The notes below the pieces were generated by a model. That model saw only the letters and a program-made list of their open reading frames with translations, was not told the DNA's origin and ran no database searches. From Verrucomicrobiia bacterium (lineage in GTDB: Bacteria; Verrucomicrobiota; Verrucomicrobiia; Palsa-1439), in assembly GCA_035577545.1 (NCBI GenBank), contig DATLVI010000022.1, positions 62,001 through 126,000 of the forward strand: 64,000 nt of DNA, in the 5' to 3' direction. The stretch's first letter is position 1. The number at the start of each line of letters is the position of its first letter. This document shows positions 7,577 to 15,303 of the stretch, one piece after another. Position numbers and translations under genes: made by a program.

Positions 7577-8506
7577 CTACGGCTTGCTCATCGGGCTTGG
7601 CGTTTCAGTGCGTCCCCTCGGCAACGGCCTGGCGCGTCGGGCAATCTTCCAAATGAGCGCCAATCCCGAAAAATAAAACAGCATCCCCAACGTCTCGTGT
7701 ACGAAGCCGTACGGCAACGTCGTTCGCGGTGCCACGGCGCAAATGCTGACGATCCGCAGGAAATTGAAACTGATGGCGATGGGGACCGATATCGCCACAA
7801 GGGACAGCTTCTGCACCCACCGCAGCCGATTCTGGAAGGCCAGGATGGTTGCCACGATCAACGCCGACGTAAGCAACCCGAATCCATTGCACTCCGTCGC
7901 GACGACAAACGCATGCCCCTTCACATCCAGGATCAATCGAGGCGGCTGCCCCTGCTCCAGCGCCAGTCTCACCGTCGATCCCATCGCTTCCAGCAACGAT
8001 CCCGCATATCGCCCCGCCATTGCCCGCAATGGCCAGTCTAGCGTCGGCACCAGCCCGGCCAGGATCCCAAATACAAAGAACGCGCCCAACGCCGGCAGAA
8101 ATTGCCGGACGCCGCTCTTGCCAAAGAGAAACGAAACCACTCCCGCAAACGCCAGGCACGCCGACAAGACAAACAGCGGCAATAATCCCCCTCGCACGTG
8201 CGTCGCCAGCCAGAGGCATCCGAGCGCAAGCGCGACCAAACCAATCCCCTGGTTGCTGATTTGCGGCGCAGGCTGTAGGTCATACATCGCGTCGCGCACG
8301 CAAATCGCCAGCGCAATCAGCACCAGCAACGCCCCGTTAAAAAGCTGCTGCGTGTGAATCGTTGTCGACCCCAACCAGTAGAGCAACGGCAGGTACAGTA
8401 GCCCGATCAACACACTGACCGCCAGCACCATGGCCATGCTCGTCGAGTACACGGACGGCGCGTCGCCTTTGCCGGCTACCAGTGGTTTTTCAGGGGCGGA
8501 TTGCAT
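7577..8506 (-). CDS. exosortase/archaeosortase family transpeptidase
   Basis: A 309-residue polytopic protein with about eight membrane spans. The three exosortase signature residues are present: Cys near 206 in ATECNGFGLL, Arg near 251 in NFLRIVSI, and His near 269 in FVHETLGML. Exosortases cleave PEP-CTERM proteins in the inner membrane and pass them to surface or exopolysaccharide destinations. It lacks the EpsI-like C-terminal extension. The window has one PEP-CTERM protein (56177-58054) and a Wza/Wzc-type exopolysaccharide set (34.3-40.7 kb) as plausible partners. It follows the iron alcohol dehydrogenase by 39 bases on the same strand. Confidence 0.88.
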   Translation of the reverse strand: MQSAPEKPLVAGKGDAPSVYSTSMAMVLAVSVLIGLLYLPLLYWLGSTTIHTQQLFNGALLVLIALAICVRDAMYDLQPAPQISNQGIGLVALALGCLWLATHVRGGLLPLFVLSACLAFAGVVSFLFGKSGVRQFLPALGAFFVFGILAGLVPTLDWPLRAMAGRYAGSLLEAMGSTVRLALEQGQPPRLILDVKGHAFVVATECNGFGLLTSALIVATILAFQNRLRWVQKLSLVAISVPIAISFNFLRIVSICAVAPRTTLPYGFVHETLGMLFYFSGLALIWKIARRARPLPRGRTETPSPMSKP

Positions 8507-8545
8507 TCGTTGGATTAGACGGTATCACACTTGTTCTGCTCAAGC

Positions 8546-9733
8546 TTAGAGGGCGCGCTCAAGAATTTCCCGCAATTCCTCGTCGCGCAACGGCAGCGGA
8601 TTGCCCTTCATGCTGCTCGATGATTTTGATTTCTCGATGATCGCCGCGAAATCGTCGCACGCCACCCCATACTGCCGCAACGGCGGAATTTTCAACACCC
8701 GAACCAGCTCGCCCGGATCGCCAACAATCTTTGCCACTTCCTCAAAACGCCGGACAATTTCCGTCGGGGCGGACACCGCACCGCGACCGGCCGGCCCGCG
8801 AATCATCCCGCGATTGACCTCCATCACATGCGGCAGCAGCACCGCGCACAACGCGCCGTGTGGGGCATTGAACATTCCTCCCAACGGCCCGGCCAGCCCG
8901 TGGACCGCACCCAGTCCTGCGTTCGCCAGCGCCATCCCGCCGAACACACTCGCGACACACATGTCCTGCCGCGCCGCCACATCTTCACCATGCTCATAAG
9001 CGCGTCGCAACGACCGGGCCGCACGCGTCATGCCTTCCCGGCAGATCGCGTCCGTCATCGGATTCGCTTTCACCGAAACAAACGCCTCAATCAACTGCGT
9101 CAATGCATCCATGCCGGTAGTCGCCGTCAGTTGTGGTGGCAAATCGTAAGTGAGTTCCGGATCGACCAGCGCCATGCGCGGCAGCATGAACACGCTTCGC
9201 AGGCTGACCTTCACGCGCTGTTCGGGCGCACCCAGCACTGCGTTGCGGGTGACTTCCGCGCCCGTGCCTGCTGTCGTCGGAATCGCAATGTACGGCGCCG
9301 ACGCTTTCGTCAGCGGCTGGCCTTTGCCGATCACCTCCACGTAATCCAGCGGATCACCGCCGTTCGTCAGCAACGCCGCGACAGCCTTGCCCGTGTCGAT
9401 CATGCTGCCGCCACCAAACCCAATCACCAAATCACATTTCTCATCCCGCGCCCGTTGTGTCCCCGCCCGCGCCACGTCGAGCGTCGGCTCGCCCACTACC
9501 GAAAACGTCGCATATTCAACCCCCGCTTCCGTCAACGCACTCAGCATCGGCTCCACCCGCTGCACCGCCCCCGCCGACTTCCCAATCACTACCAAGGCCC
9601 GCTTCCCCAGGTAAGACGCCAGATCGCCAACCTCCTTCAATTTCCCCGCGCCGAATACAATTCGGTTCGCCGTGGCAAATTCAAAGTTCACGCTCACAAT
9701 AGAATCGCCGCCTCCATCCGTTGTCGAGCGCAA
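8546..9733 (-). CDS. iron-containing (type III) alcohol dehydrogenase
   Basis: A 395-residue Fe-ADH. The NAD-binding GFGGGSMIDTGKA lies near residue 105, IPTTAGTGAEVT is the second family motif, and the metal ligands are in TTGMDALTQLIEAF and GAVHGLAGPLGGMFNAPHG. It oxidises alcohols or reduces aldehydes with NAD(P)H in the cytoplasm. The first 12-14 residues are outside the family alignment, so translation may begin at a GTG 36-42 bases downstream of 9733. Followed by the exosortase at 39 bases. Confidence 0.88.
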   Translation of the reverse strand: MRSTTDGGGDSIVSVNFEFATANRIVFGAGKLKEVGDLASYLGKRALVVIGKSAGAVQRVEPMLSALTEAGVEYATFSVVGEPTLDVARAGTQRARDEKCDLVIGFGGGSMIDTGKAVAALLTNGGDPLDYVEVIGKGQPLTKASAPYIAIPTTAGTGAEVTRNAVLGAPEQRVKVSLRSVFMLPRMALVDPELTYDLPPQLTATTGMDALTQLIEAFVSVKANPMTDAICREGMTRAARSLRRAYEHGEDVAARQDMCVASVFGGMALANAGLGAVHGLAGPLGGMFNAPHGALCAVLLPHVMEVNRGMIRGPAGRGAVSAPTEIVRRFEEVAKIVGDPGELVRVLKIPPLRQYGVACDDFAAIIEKSKSSSSMKGNPLPLRDEELREILERAL

Positions 9734-9837
9734 TGAAGGACGCCTTCAGGCCTTTGTAGCGGCGGTCGGCGCCCGCCCTGAGTCGGACCGCAGGGACCGC
9801 CGAGTTTTCGATCATAAGGCATCAAAAACACCCCTCC

Positions 9838-9956
9838 GGTGGGTTCGTTTTCCAAAACGAACCCACCTGCAAAAATGCTCTGCAAACAGCGTAAGTTTCT
9901 AACAACAAAATGGATACACAAGAAATCTTCTTCGAAAACGGTGGGTTCGTTTGGTA
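9838..9956 (-). repeat. dispersed element H, copy A (hairpin plus half copy)
   Basis: A perfect 14-bp stem with a 2-base loop, GGTGGGTTCGTTTT-CC-AAAACGAACCCACC (9838-9867), lies 70 bases from a half copy of the same arm (9940-9953). Read on the minus strand, arms, spacing and the flanking GGAGGGG-TGTTTTTG correspond to 55482-55600, where the arms carry AAATGGGTTCGTT. Two diverged copies in one window indicate a dispersed family. Non-coding; possibly REP-like or a transcript-end element. Confidence 0.7.
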
Positions 9957-10045
9957 GAATGGCATGTTTCTTTCGCGTGATACCTTCCCAGCGCTGTCAC
10001 CCTAAGTCCCGCCACGCGGCGGGATCCTGTAGGATTGCGGGACTT

Positions 10046-10130
10046 GTCGAGCCGAGTCCGACGGAGCGGAGTCTGACGACACGCCACTCGCCGTACTCCC
10101 GTGGCAAACGCTGCTGTTGTTTGCGGCAAC
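10046..10130 (-). repeat. dispersed element T, copy A
   Basis: On the minus strand this region reads TTGCCGCAAACAACAGCAG, then GTCGTCAGACTCCGCTCCG and TCGGACTCGGCTCGAC. The same blocks in the same order occur at 55712-55766, where GTTTGC-C-GCAAAC forms a palindrome. Both copies would encode GVSSDSAPSDSA in one frame, which is a by-product of the repeat rather than a gene. Non-coding dispersed repeat. Confidence 0.6.
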
Positions 10131-10285
10131 GGTCTCTGTCGTTGCCGGACTGATTCTGTAGGGTAGGCGCCCCGCCTGCCGTCGCATATGCCTTCCCCCT
10201 TGAGAGTTGCGCGTTGAACGTTGGAAAGCTTGGCCTTCGTAGCCTTCGCGAAGTAGGGTTGAGCGTTCATTTATTCACTCTCCGC

Positions 10286-10313
10286 ATCATACCATTATCG
10301 GAATCCGATGTCT
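10286..10313 (-). repeat. dispersed element P, copy A
   Basis: On the minus strand AGACATCGGATTCCGATAAT followed by GGTATGAT; 26 of 28 bases equal the plus-strand copy at 55351-55378. It has the palindrome ATCGGA-T-TCCGAT next to a TATGAT hexamer, so it could be a short promoter/operator unit carried with the repeats. Confidence 0.6.
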
Positions 10314-10444
10314 AGGGAAAAACTACGCTTTTGTTGTGCTCCAATTCCCCAAGCACCTTGCTTGTCGAACCGTCTCTCTGGCGATACACTCATTGGTCGT
10401 AAAGGGAGAGGGGATAACTCGCACATCCGCCTACTAGTAGAAGC

Positions 10445-10554
10445 CATCTCATAAATGCTTGTAGGCCGCTTCTGCGAAGTGGCGTTCTGTGGTTTCCCGC
10501 AGAATTCCGCCGACTCATAGAGTCGGCCTACAGCGAATCGCCGTTTATGAGATG
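10445..10554. repeat. two-step inverted repeat (110 bases)
   Basis: Outer arms CATCTCATAAA (10445-10455) and TTTATGAGATG (10544-10554) are perfect complements, and inner arms TGTAGGCC (10460-10467) and GGCCTACA (10525-10532) also pair. A long interrupted hairpin or MITE-like palindromic element without a gene inside. Confidence 0.6.
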
Positions 10555-10624
10555 GGTTGTAGAGTTGCCTACTGTCCCACTCAACCTCCCCGCCGTGCTT
10601 CATTGTTGTCCGGGTCCTCCCACC

Positions 10625-10707
10625 CAAAAAATAAATTTGCATCCTCCAAAGAGTTGGGGAAACATACGGTTAAGGCGTTGGTCGCAGAAAAATCTTAACG
10701 TAAGGAG
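10625..10707 (+). repeat. leader element copy L1
   Basis: An 83-base AT-rich block beginning CAAAAAATAAATTTGCATCC and ending AAATCTTAACGTAAGGAG, which includes a Shine-Dalgarno. Very close copies exist at 16303-16385, a weaker one at 23587-23704, and part at 21638-21680, each immediately upstream of a gene or gene stump of the hydrolase island. Here it leads directly into the stump at 10716. Probably a promoter plus 5' leader carried by duplicated genes. Confidence 0.7.
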
Positions 10708-10715
10708 CGCACCTT

Positions 10716-10748
10716 ATGGCTACGATTCTCACCAAAGACGGAACGTGA
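10716..10748 (+). pseudogene. N-terminal stump of a haloperoxidase-type hydrolase
   Basis: Nine bases after the AAGGAG of leader L1, ATG starts MATILTKDGT and then hits TGA. MATI-TKDGT is the usual opening of non-heme haloperoxidase/arylesterase proteins, so this is read as the 5' end of a deleted paralogue. The rest is gone; the downstream 95 bases have no coding signal. Confidence 0.5.
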
Positions 10749-10842
10749 TTTCCTCCAGGGACCGTGTCTCGCAGTAAGCCGTGAAACCCAAATTATGTAA
10801 AAACAAAATCACCCACCACCCATCACCAAATCAGACGCACCT

Positions 10843-12168
10843 ATGAAGACCAAAAAACAAACCAAGCCCGCTTCAAAAGTTGCTCCCCTGCGAAGTCTTA
10901 CCGCGCGAGCCGCCGGTGCCGTGCTCGCCTTCGGAACCGCCACCACTCCGGCCCTGGCTGCTGACAGCTCAGGAGCGGCCGACGCCATCCGCCCCTTCCA
11001 TTTTCATGCCTCGGATAAAGACCTCGCCGATCTTCGCCGACGCATCAAGGCGACCCGCTGGCCCGAGAAGGAGACGGTCGCGGACGCATCGCAGGGCGTG
11101 CAGCTCGCGACGATGCAAAAACTCGCGGACTATTGGGCCAACGATTACGATTGGCGCAAGTGCGAGAAGAAACTGGACGCCCTGCCGCAATTCACTACCG
11201 TGATCGATGGCTTGGAGATTCATTTCATCCACGTTCGTTCGAAAAATAAAAACGCGCTGCCTATCATCATCACGCACGGCTGGCCCGGCTCGATCATCGA
11301 GCAGATGAAAATTATCGGCCCGCTCACCGACCCTGTCGCCTACGGCGGGAAGGCGGAAGACTCCTTTGACGTGGTGATCCCTTCGCTTCCCGGTTACGGT
11401 TTTTCCGGCAAGCCGACGAAGCCGGGATGGAATCCTGTTAGCATTGCGAAGGCGTGGGCGACGCTCATGCAACGCCTCGGTTATACAAAATACGTGGCCC
11501 AGGGTGGCGATTGGGGCAACGCCATTTCGGAGGTGATGGCGTTACAGCAACCGCCGGGATTGTTGGGCATTCACTCCAACATGGCGGCAACGGTTCCGCC
11601 CGATGTTTCGAAGGCGCTTTCCGCGGGCGGCCCCCCGCCCGACGGCCTTTCGCCGGAGGAAAAGTTCGCGTGGGACGGGCTCGCTGACTTCTATAAGAAT
11701 GGGCTCGGGTACGCCAACGAGATGGCGCTTCGTCCGCAGACGCTGTACGGAATCGTCGATTCGCCGATCGGTCTCGCGGGTTGGATACTGGATCACGACA
11801 TCCGCAGCTACCAGATGATCGCCCGCGTTTTCGACGGCAAGAGGGAAGGGCTCAGCCGCGATGACGTTCTCAATAACATCACGCTCTATTGGTTGACGGA
11901 GACCGCAATCTCTTCGGCGCAACTCTACTGGGACACGGCGCATAATTTGCCGGCCGGCGGCTTCTTCGACGCGAGAGGCGTCAAGCTTCCTGTCGCCGTG
12001 AGCGTTTTTCCCGACGAGATCTATGCCGCGCCGAAGAGCTGGACGGAGAAGGCGTATCCCAAACTCATCTACTATAACAGGCTCGATAAAGGCGGCCATT
12101 TCGCGGCCTGGGAACAACCGGAGCTTTTTGTCACCGAAATGCGCGCGGCCTTCAAATCACTGCGCTGA
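10843..12168 (+). CDS. exported epoxide hydrolase (EHN + alpha/beta hydrolase)
   Basis: A 441-residue protein with a signal peptide (to about residue 40, TTPALAA). The N-terminal epoxide-hydrolase domain is recognisable from IRPFHFHASDKDLADLRRRIKATRWPE (residues 49-75). HGWPGS gives the oxyanion hole, GGDWGN the nucleophile Asp near 223, YWLTE a ring-opening Tyr, and GGHFAAWEQPE the His near 419. Microsomal-type epoxide hydrolases add water to epoxides. First intact gene of the island; its last 75 bases and the following ACACAACCAACC are echoed in the fragment at 16395-16470. Confidence 0.88.
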   Translation: MKTKKQTKPASKVAPLRSLTARAAGAVLAFGTATTPALAADSSGAADAIRPFHFHASDKDLADLRRRIKATRWPEKETVADASQGVQLATMQKLADYWANDYDWRKCEKKLDALPQFTTVIDGLEIHFIHVRSKNKNALPIIITHGWPGSIIEQMKIIGPLTDPVAYGGKAEDSFDVVIPSLPGYGFSGKPTKPGWNPVSIAKAWATLMQRLGYTKYVAQGGDWGNAISEVMALQQPPGLLGIHSNMAATVPPDVSKALSAGGPPPDGLSPEEKFAWDGLADFYKNGLGYANEMALRPQTLYGIVDSPIGLAGWILDHDIRSYQMIARVFDGKREGLSRDDVLNNITLYWLTETAISSAQLYWDTAHNLPAGGFFDARGVKLPVAVSVFPDEIYAAPKSWTEKAYPKLIYYNRLDKGGHFAAWEQPELFVTEMRAAFKSLR

Positions 12169-12204
12169 TACACAACCAACCGTCAAGCCAAGAAAGATTT
12201 ACCC

Positions 12205-13266
12205 ATGGACACAAACACAATGTCCGAGGAAATCAGCCGTCGCCGCTTTTTGGGCCTTGCGGCTATGAGCATTGCTGCCGCCGAGTTCGGCATGATCGGG
12301 TCTGCAAACGCACAATCCGGCAAGACAACCACGGCAGCTGTGCCCCCGATTAAGCCGGGCACAAACACATCGCTTGGCCCGATCAAGCAGATCGACGCCG
12401 GCCTCCTGAATGTCGGCTACGCAGAAGCCGGCCCTGCCGATGGTCCCCCTGTAATTCTTCTGCACGGCTGGCCCTACGATATTCATAGCTTCGTCGATGT
12501 CGCGCCTTTGTTGGCGTCGGCAGGCTACCGGGTGATCGTCCCGCATTTGCGCGGCTATGGCACGACGCGCTTTCTTTCCAGTGAAACGCTCCGCAATGGC
12601 CAGCAATCAGTCGTGGCTCTCGATATCATCGCCCTGATGGATGCTCTCAAGATCAAGAAGGCGATCCTCGCCGGTTTTGATTGGGGAGCGCGGACGGCTG
12701 ACATCATGGCGGCGCTCTGGCCGGAATGCTGCAAGGCGCTGGTCTCCGTGAGCGGTTATCTGATCGGCAGCCCTGAATCCAACAAGATGCCGTTGCCGCC
12801 AAAAGCTGAGCTCGCATGGTGGTACCAATATTATTTTGCCACGGAACGCGGCCGGGCGGGGTACGACAAATACCGGCACGATTTTTCGAAGCTCATTTGG
12901 CAGCTCGCCTCGCCGAAGTGGAACTTCGATGATGCCACGTTCGATCGCAGCGCAACGTCCTTCAACAACCCGGATCATGTCAACATCGTGATCCATAATT
13001 ACCGTTGGCGGCTCGGTCTCGCTGAAGGCGAGCCGAAATATGACGATCTGGAAAAGCGACTTGCTGAGGGCCCGGTCATCACCGTGCCCACCATTACCCT
13101 GGAAGGCGATGCCAATGGTGCACCACATGGGGATGCCAGTTCCTATGCCAGGAAATTCTCGGGCAAATATGCGCACCGGATAATCAACGGCGGAGTCGGG
13201 CACAATCTGCCACAAGAAGCTCCCGAGGCGTTTGCCAAAGCCGTTGTGGATGTTGACCGTTTCTGA
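12205..13266 (+). CDS. Tat-exported alpha/beta hydrolase
   Basis: A 353-residue protein starting with a twin-arginine signal (SRRRFLGLAAMSIAAAEF, residues 11-28, cleavage near ANA). The hydrolase core has LLHGWPYDIHSF, VPHLRGYGTTRF, nucleophile Asp near 159 in GFDWGARTA, and His near 333 in GGVGHNLPQEAP. The Asp nucleophile indicates epoxide-hydrolase or dehalogenase-type chemistry rather than ester cleavage. Tat export implies folding in the cytoplasm. The codons for its C-terminal GHNLPQEA block recur in the chimeric fragment at 15150. Confidence 0.85.
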   Translation: MDTNTMSEEISRRRFLGLAAMSIAAAEFGMIGSANAQSGKTTTAAVPPIKPGTNTSLGPIKQIDAGLLNVGYAEAGPADGPPVILLHGWPYDIHSFVDVAPLLASAGYRVIVPHLRGYGTTRFLSSETLRNGQQSVVALDIIALMDALKIKKAILAGFDWGARTADIMAALWPECCKALVSVSGYLIGSPESNKMPLPPKAELAWWYQYYFATERGRAGYDKYRHDFSKLIWQLASPKWNFDDATFDRSATSFNNPDHVNIVIHNYRWRLGLAEGEPKYDDLEKRLAEGPVITVPTITLEGDANGAPHGDASSYARKFSGKYAHRIINGGVGHNLPQEAPEAFAKAVVDVDRF

Positions 13267-13331
13267 GGAGAGCAACGATGGCCTAACCAAGAAGATCAGT
13301 CGCTAATCGTTCTCAACGAAAAGAGCAATCC

Positions 13332-15134
13332 ATGAATCCATCTGGCAACACGAGCACTAAGCTGAAGCAGCATTATATTCCGCGCGCACTGGTGCTTGTG
13401 ATTTTGTCGTGCCCGCTAACAGCTCTGCCACATGAGCACACTGACCAAACGAATGCGAATCCGCTGTTCGCACAAGAGCTGATGCAGAGCATGGAAGTTA
13501 TGGACAAGGATATGATGGCCGCGCCGATGACCGGCGACCCCGACCCCGACTTTTGCGCCATGATGATTCCGCACCATCAAGGCGCGATTGATATGGCGAA
13601 AGCAATCCTGTTGCACGGCAAAGACGACGTCGTGCAACGGCTGGCGCAAGAAATCATTGTCACACAAGGGCAGGAAATAGAAGTGATGCGCCTGCGGTTG
13701 GCCGCAATGCAATCGAATACGACGAACGTGCTGCGAAATCAGCAACCAGAATCGATGTCTTCAATTCCGATTTCCAGTCATGACCGTGTCTACACCGCCG
13801 ACCAGACTTCGGGCACTGTTTCCGTGATTGACCCCGCTTCAGACAAACTGTTGGGCGTTATCCGTCTTGGCGACCCCGTGCCGGGCGCGCTCAGCCCGCT
13901 TTACCGAGGCCAGTTGCTTGTGCATGGCATGGGATTTTCACCAAATCACCGAACGCTGGCGGTAGTGTCCATCGGCTCTAACTCAATCACATTGATTGAT
14001 ACGGCCAGCAACAAAATCATCGGAGTCATCTATATCGGACGCTCACCGCACGAGGCTTTCTTCACGCCTGACGGGAAGGAACTCTGGGTAACGGTGCGCG
14101 GCGAAAATTATGTCTCGGTGATTGATCCCGTGGAGATAAAGGAGGTGCGCCGTGTGCAAACTGCCAATGGGCCGGGCATGGTCCTGTTTCGCCCCGATGG
14201 ACGCTATGCCTTCGTGCCCTCCAGCTTCACGCCGGAACTGGATGTGGTGGACACTCAAAGTTATGAAGTGGTAGCCCGCGTTCCGCAAGCCAGTCCATTC
14301 TCACCAAACTTGGCCGTGAGTCGCGACGGAACAGAAGTTTGGTTCACGTTGAAAGACTCCGGCAAAACACAGGTGATGAGCGCGAAGCCGCCATTTGACA
14401 TTCTTGCTACGCTTGATTGCGGCCCACTCTGCAACCACGTCGCTCTGGTGGACAATGCCAACGGGAAATTCGCGTATGTGACCGTGGGCGGAGAAAACCT
14501 CGTGAAAGTTTTTCGCCGTGGCGAAAACCCGAACTTGGTTGCCACCATTCCCACCGGCGATCTTCCGCACGGCATCTGGGGATCGGGGGATGGAACGCGG
14601 GTGTATGTCGGATTGGAAAATCAAGATGCGGTCATTGCCATAGATACGCTCAAGTACACAGTTCTCGCCACAATTCCCGTCGGTCAGCAGCCTCAAGCAT
14701 TGGTCTATGTTCCGCAAGCTGTTACAGATGGCGACGGCACGGCTAATCTTATGCCGCTCGGCGATGCAGGTAATGCGGCACACCTTGCCTTGATTGCACC
14801 GGAAGGCAAAGGGAGTTCGGCACACGCGACGGTGTCTGTCAATAATTTGGGTTCACTCGACTTGTTACAGGCTGCGTTCTCCGGCCTTAAACCGGGACAA
14901 AAATATACGCTCTGGTTGGTGGAATCTCGAACCGCGCCTTTCGGGCGGAAAGAAGCGCTCATCACCTTTCAAGCAAATCTGGCCGGGGCGCAAGTCGCGC
15001 AGGCAATTGGCCCGTTACGCAAGGTTCTTACCTCTGCGAGCGAAACGCCGGTTCAAGAACGGTTTTTGATGCTTGCTCAAGCGGACAGCGATGTGCCGAC
15101 GCTGATTCAAAAGCAAGGTGATCGAAACCATTAA
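13332..15134 (+). CDS. DUF305 - YVTN beta-propeller fusion, exported
   Basis: A 600-residue exported protein (signal peptide residues 15-36). Residues 55-125 form a DUF305 domain with CAMMIPHHQGAIDMAKA, the HH motif of this ferritin-like copper-associated family. Residues 145-470 are repeated beta-propeller blades (for example VYTADQTSGTVSVIDPASDKLLGVI, and GRSPHEAFFTPDGKELWVTVRG) of the YVTN/YncE type. The last 110 residues resemble an immunoglobulin-like anti-sigma-K type tail (LKPGQKYTLWLVESR). Base composition is visibly AT-richer than neighbours. Function unknown; a periplasmic metal- or ligand-binding role is inferred. Confidence 0.8.
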   Translation: MNPSGNTSTKLKQHYIPRALVLVILSCPLTALPHEHTDQTNANPLFAQELMQSMEVMDKDMMAAPMTGDPDPDFCAMMIPHHQGAIDMAKAILLHGKDDVVQRLAQEIIVTQGQEIEVMRLRLAAMQSNTTNVLRNQQPESMSSIPISSHDRVYTADQTSGTVSVIDPASDKLLGVIRLGDPVPGALSPLYRGQLLVHGMGFSPNHRTLAVVSIGSNSITLIDTASNKIIGVIYIGRSPHEAFFTPDGKELWVTVRGENYVSVIDPVEIKEVRRVQTANGPGMVLFRPDGRYAFVPSSFTPELDVVDTQSYEVVARVPQASPFSPNLAVSRDGTEVWFTLKDSGKTQVMSAKPPFDILATLDCGPLCNHVALVDNANGKFAYVTVGGENLVKVFRRGENPNLVATIPTGDLPHGIWGSGDGTRVYVGLENQDAVIAIDTLKYTVLATIPVGQQPQALVYVPQAVTDGDGTANLMPLGDAGNAAHLALIAPEGKGSSAHATVSVNNLGSLDLLQAAFSGLKPGQKYTLWLVESRTAPFGRKEALITFQANLAGAQVAQAIGPLRKVLTSASETPVQERFLMLAQADSDVPTLIQKQGDRNH

Positions 15135-15149
15135 AAAAATTTCCAGAAC

Positions 15150-15293
15150 ATGAGCGCATCCAATCTTTCACACGACGCGGACGAATTCACCGGCAAGCGA
15201 ATCCTGATTACCGGCGGCATCGGCCACAATCTGCCTCAAGAAGCCACGCAAGTGTTCGTCTAAACGATGATCGACGTCAACCCTATGAAATAA
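15150..15293 (+). pseudogene. chimeric deletion scar: SDR start joined to hydrolase end
   Basis: ATG 15150 opens MSASNLSHDADEFTGKR then ILITGG, the start of a short-chain dehydrogenase with its Gly-rich loop, and passes without a break into GIGHNLPQEATQVFV before a stop at 15261. The second half matches the C-terminus of the Tat hydrolase (GVGHNLPQEAPEAFA near 13196), and beyond the stop the same frame continues TMIDVNPMK, matching KAVVDVDRF. The joint lies in a shared GGCGG-TCGG microhomology. Product of 37 residues is unlikely to fold. Confidence 0.7.
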
Positions 15294-15303
15294 GGAGGAT
15301 CTC

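Larger units (their letters stand above)
9734..10842. other. 1.1-kb gene-free region packed with repeats
   Basis: No protein gene is supported. Short frames here are repeat-derived. Contents in order: element H (9838-9956), hairpin TCCCGCC-ACGC-GGCGGGA (10007-10024), element T (10046-10130), element P (10286-10313), a two-step inverted repeat (10445-10554), leader copy L1 (10625-10707), and the stump of a deleted hydrolase gene (10716-10748). An AT-rich tract (10790-10830) precedes the epoxide hydrolase. Confidence 0.7.

Noticed and set aside
10007-10024. hairpin TCCCGCC-ACGC-GGCGGGA as a terminator
   Set aside because: No T-run on either strand and no gene ending nearby; more likely part of the repeat block.
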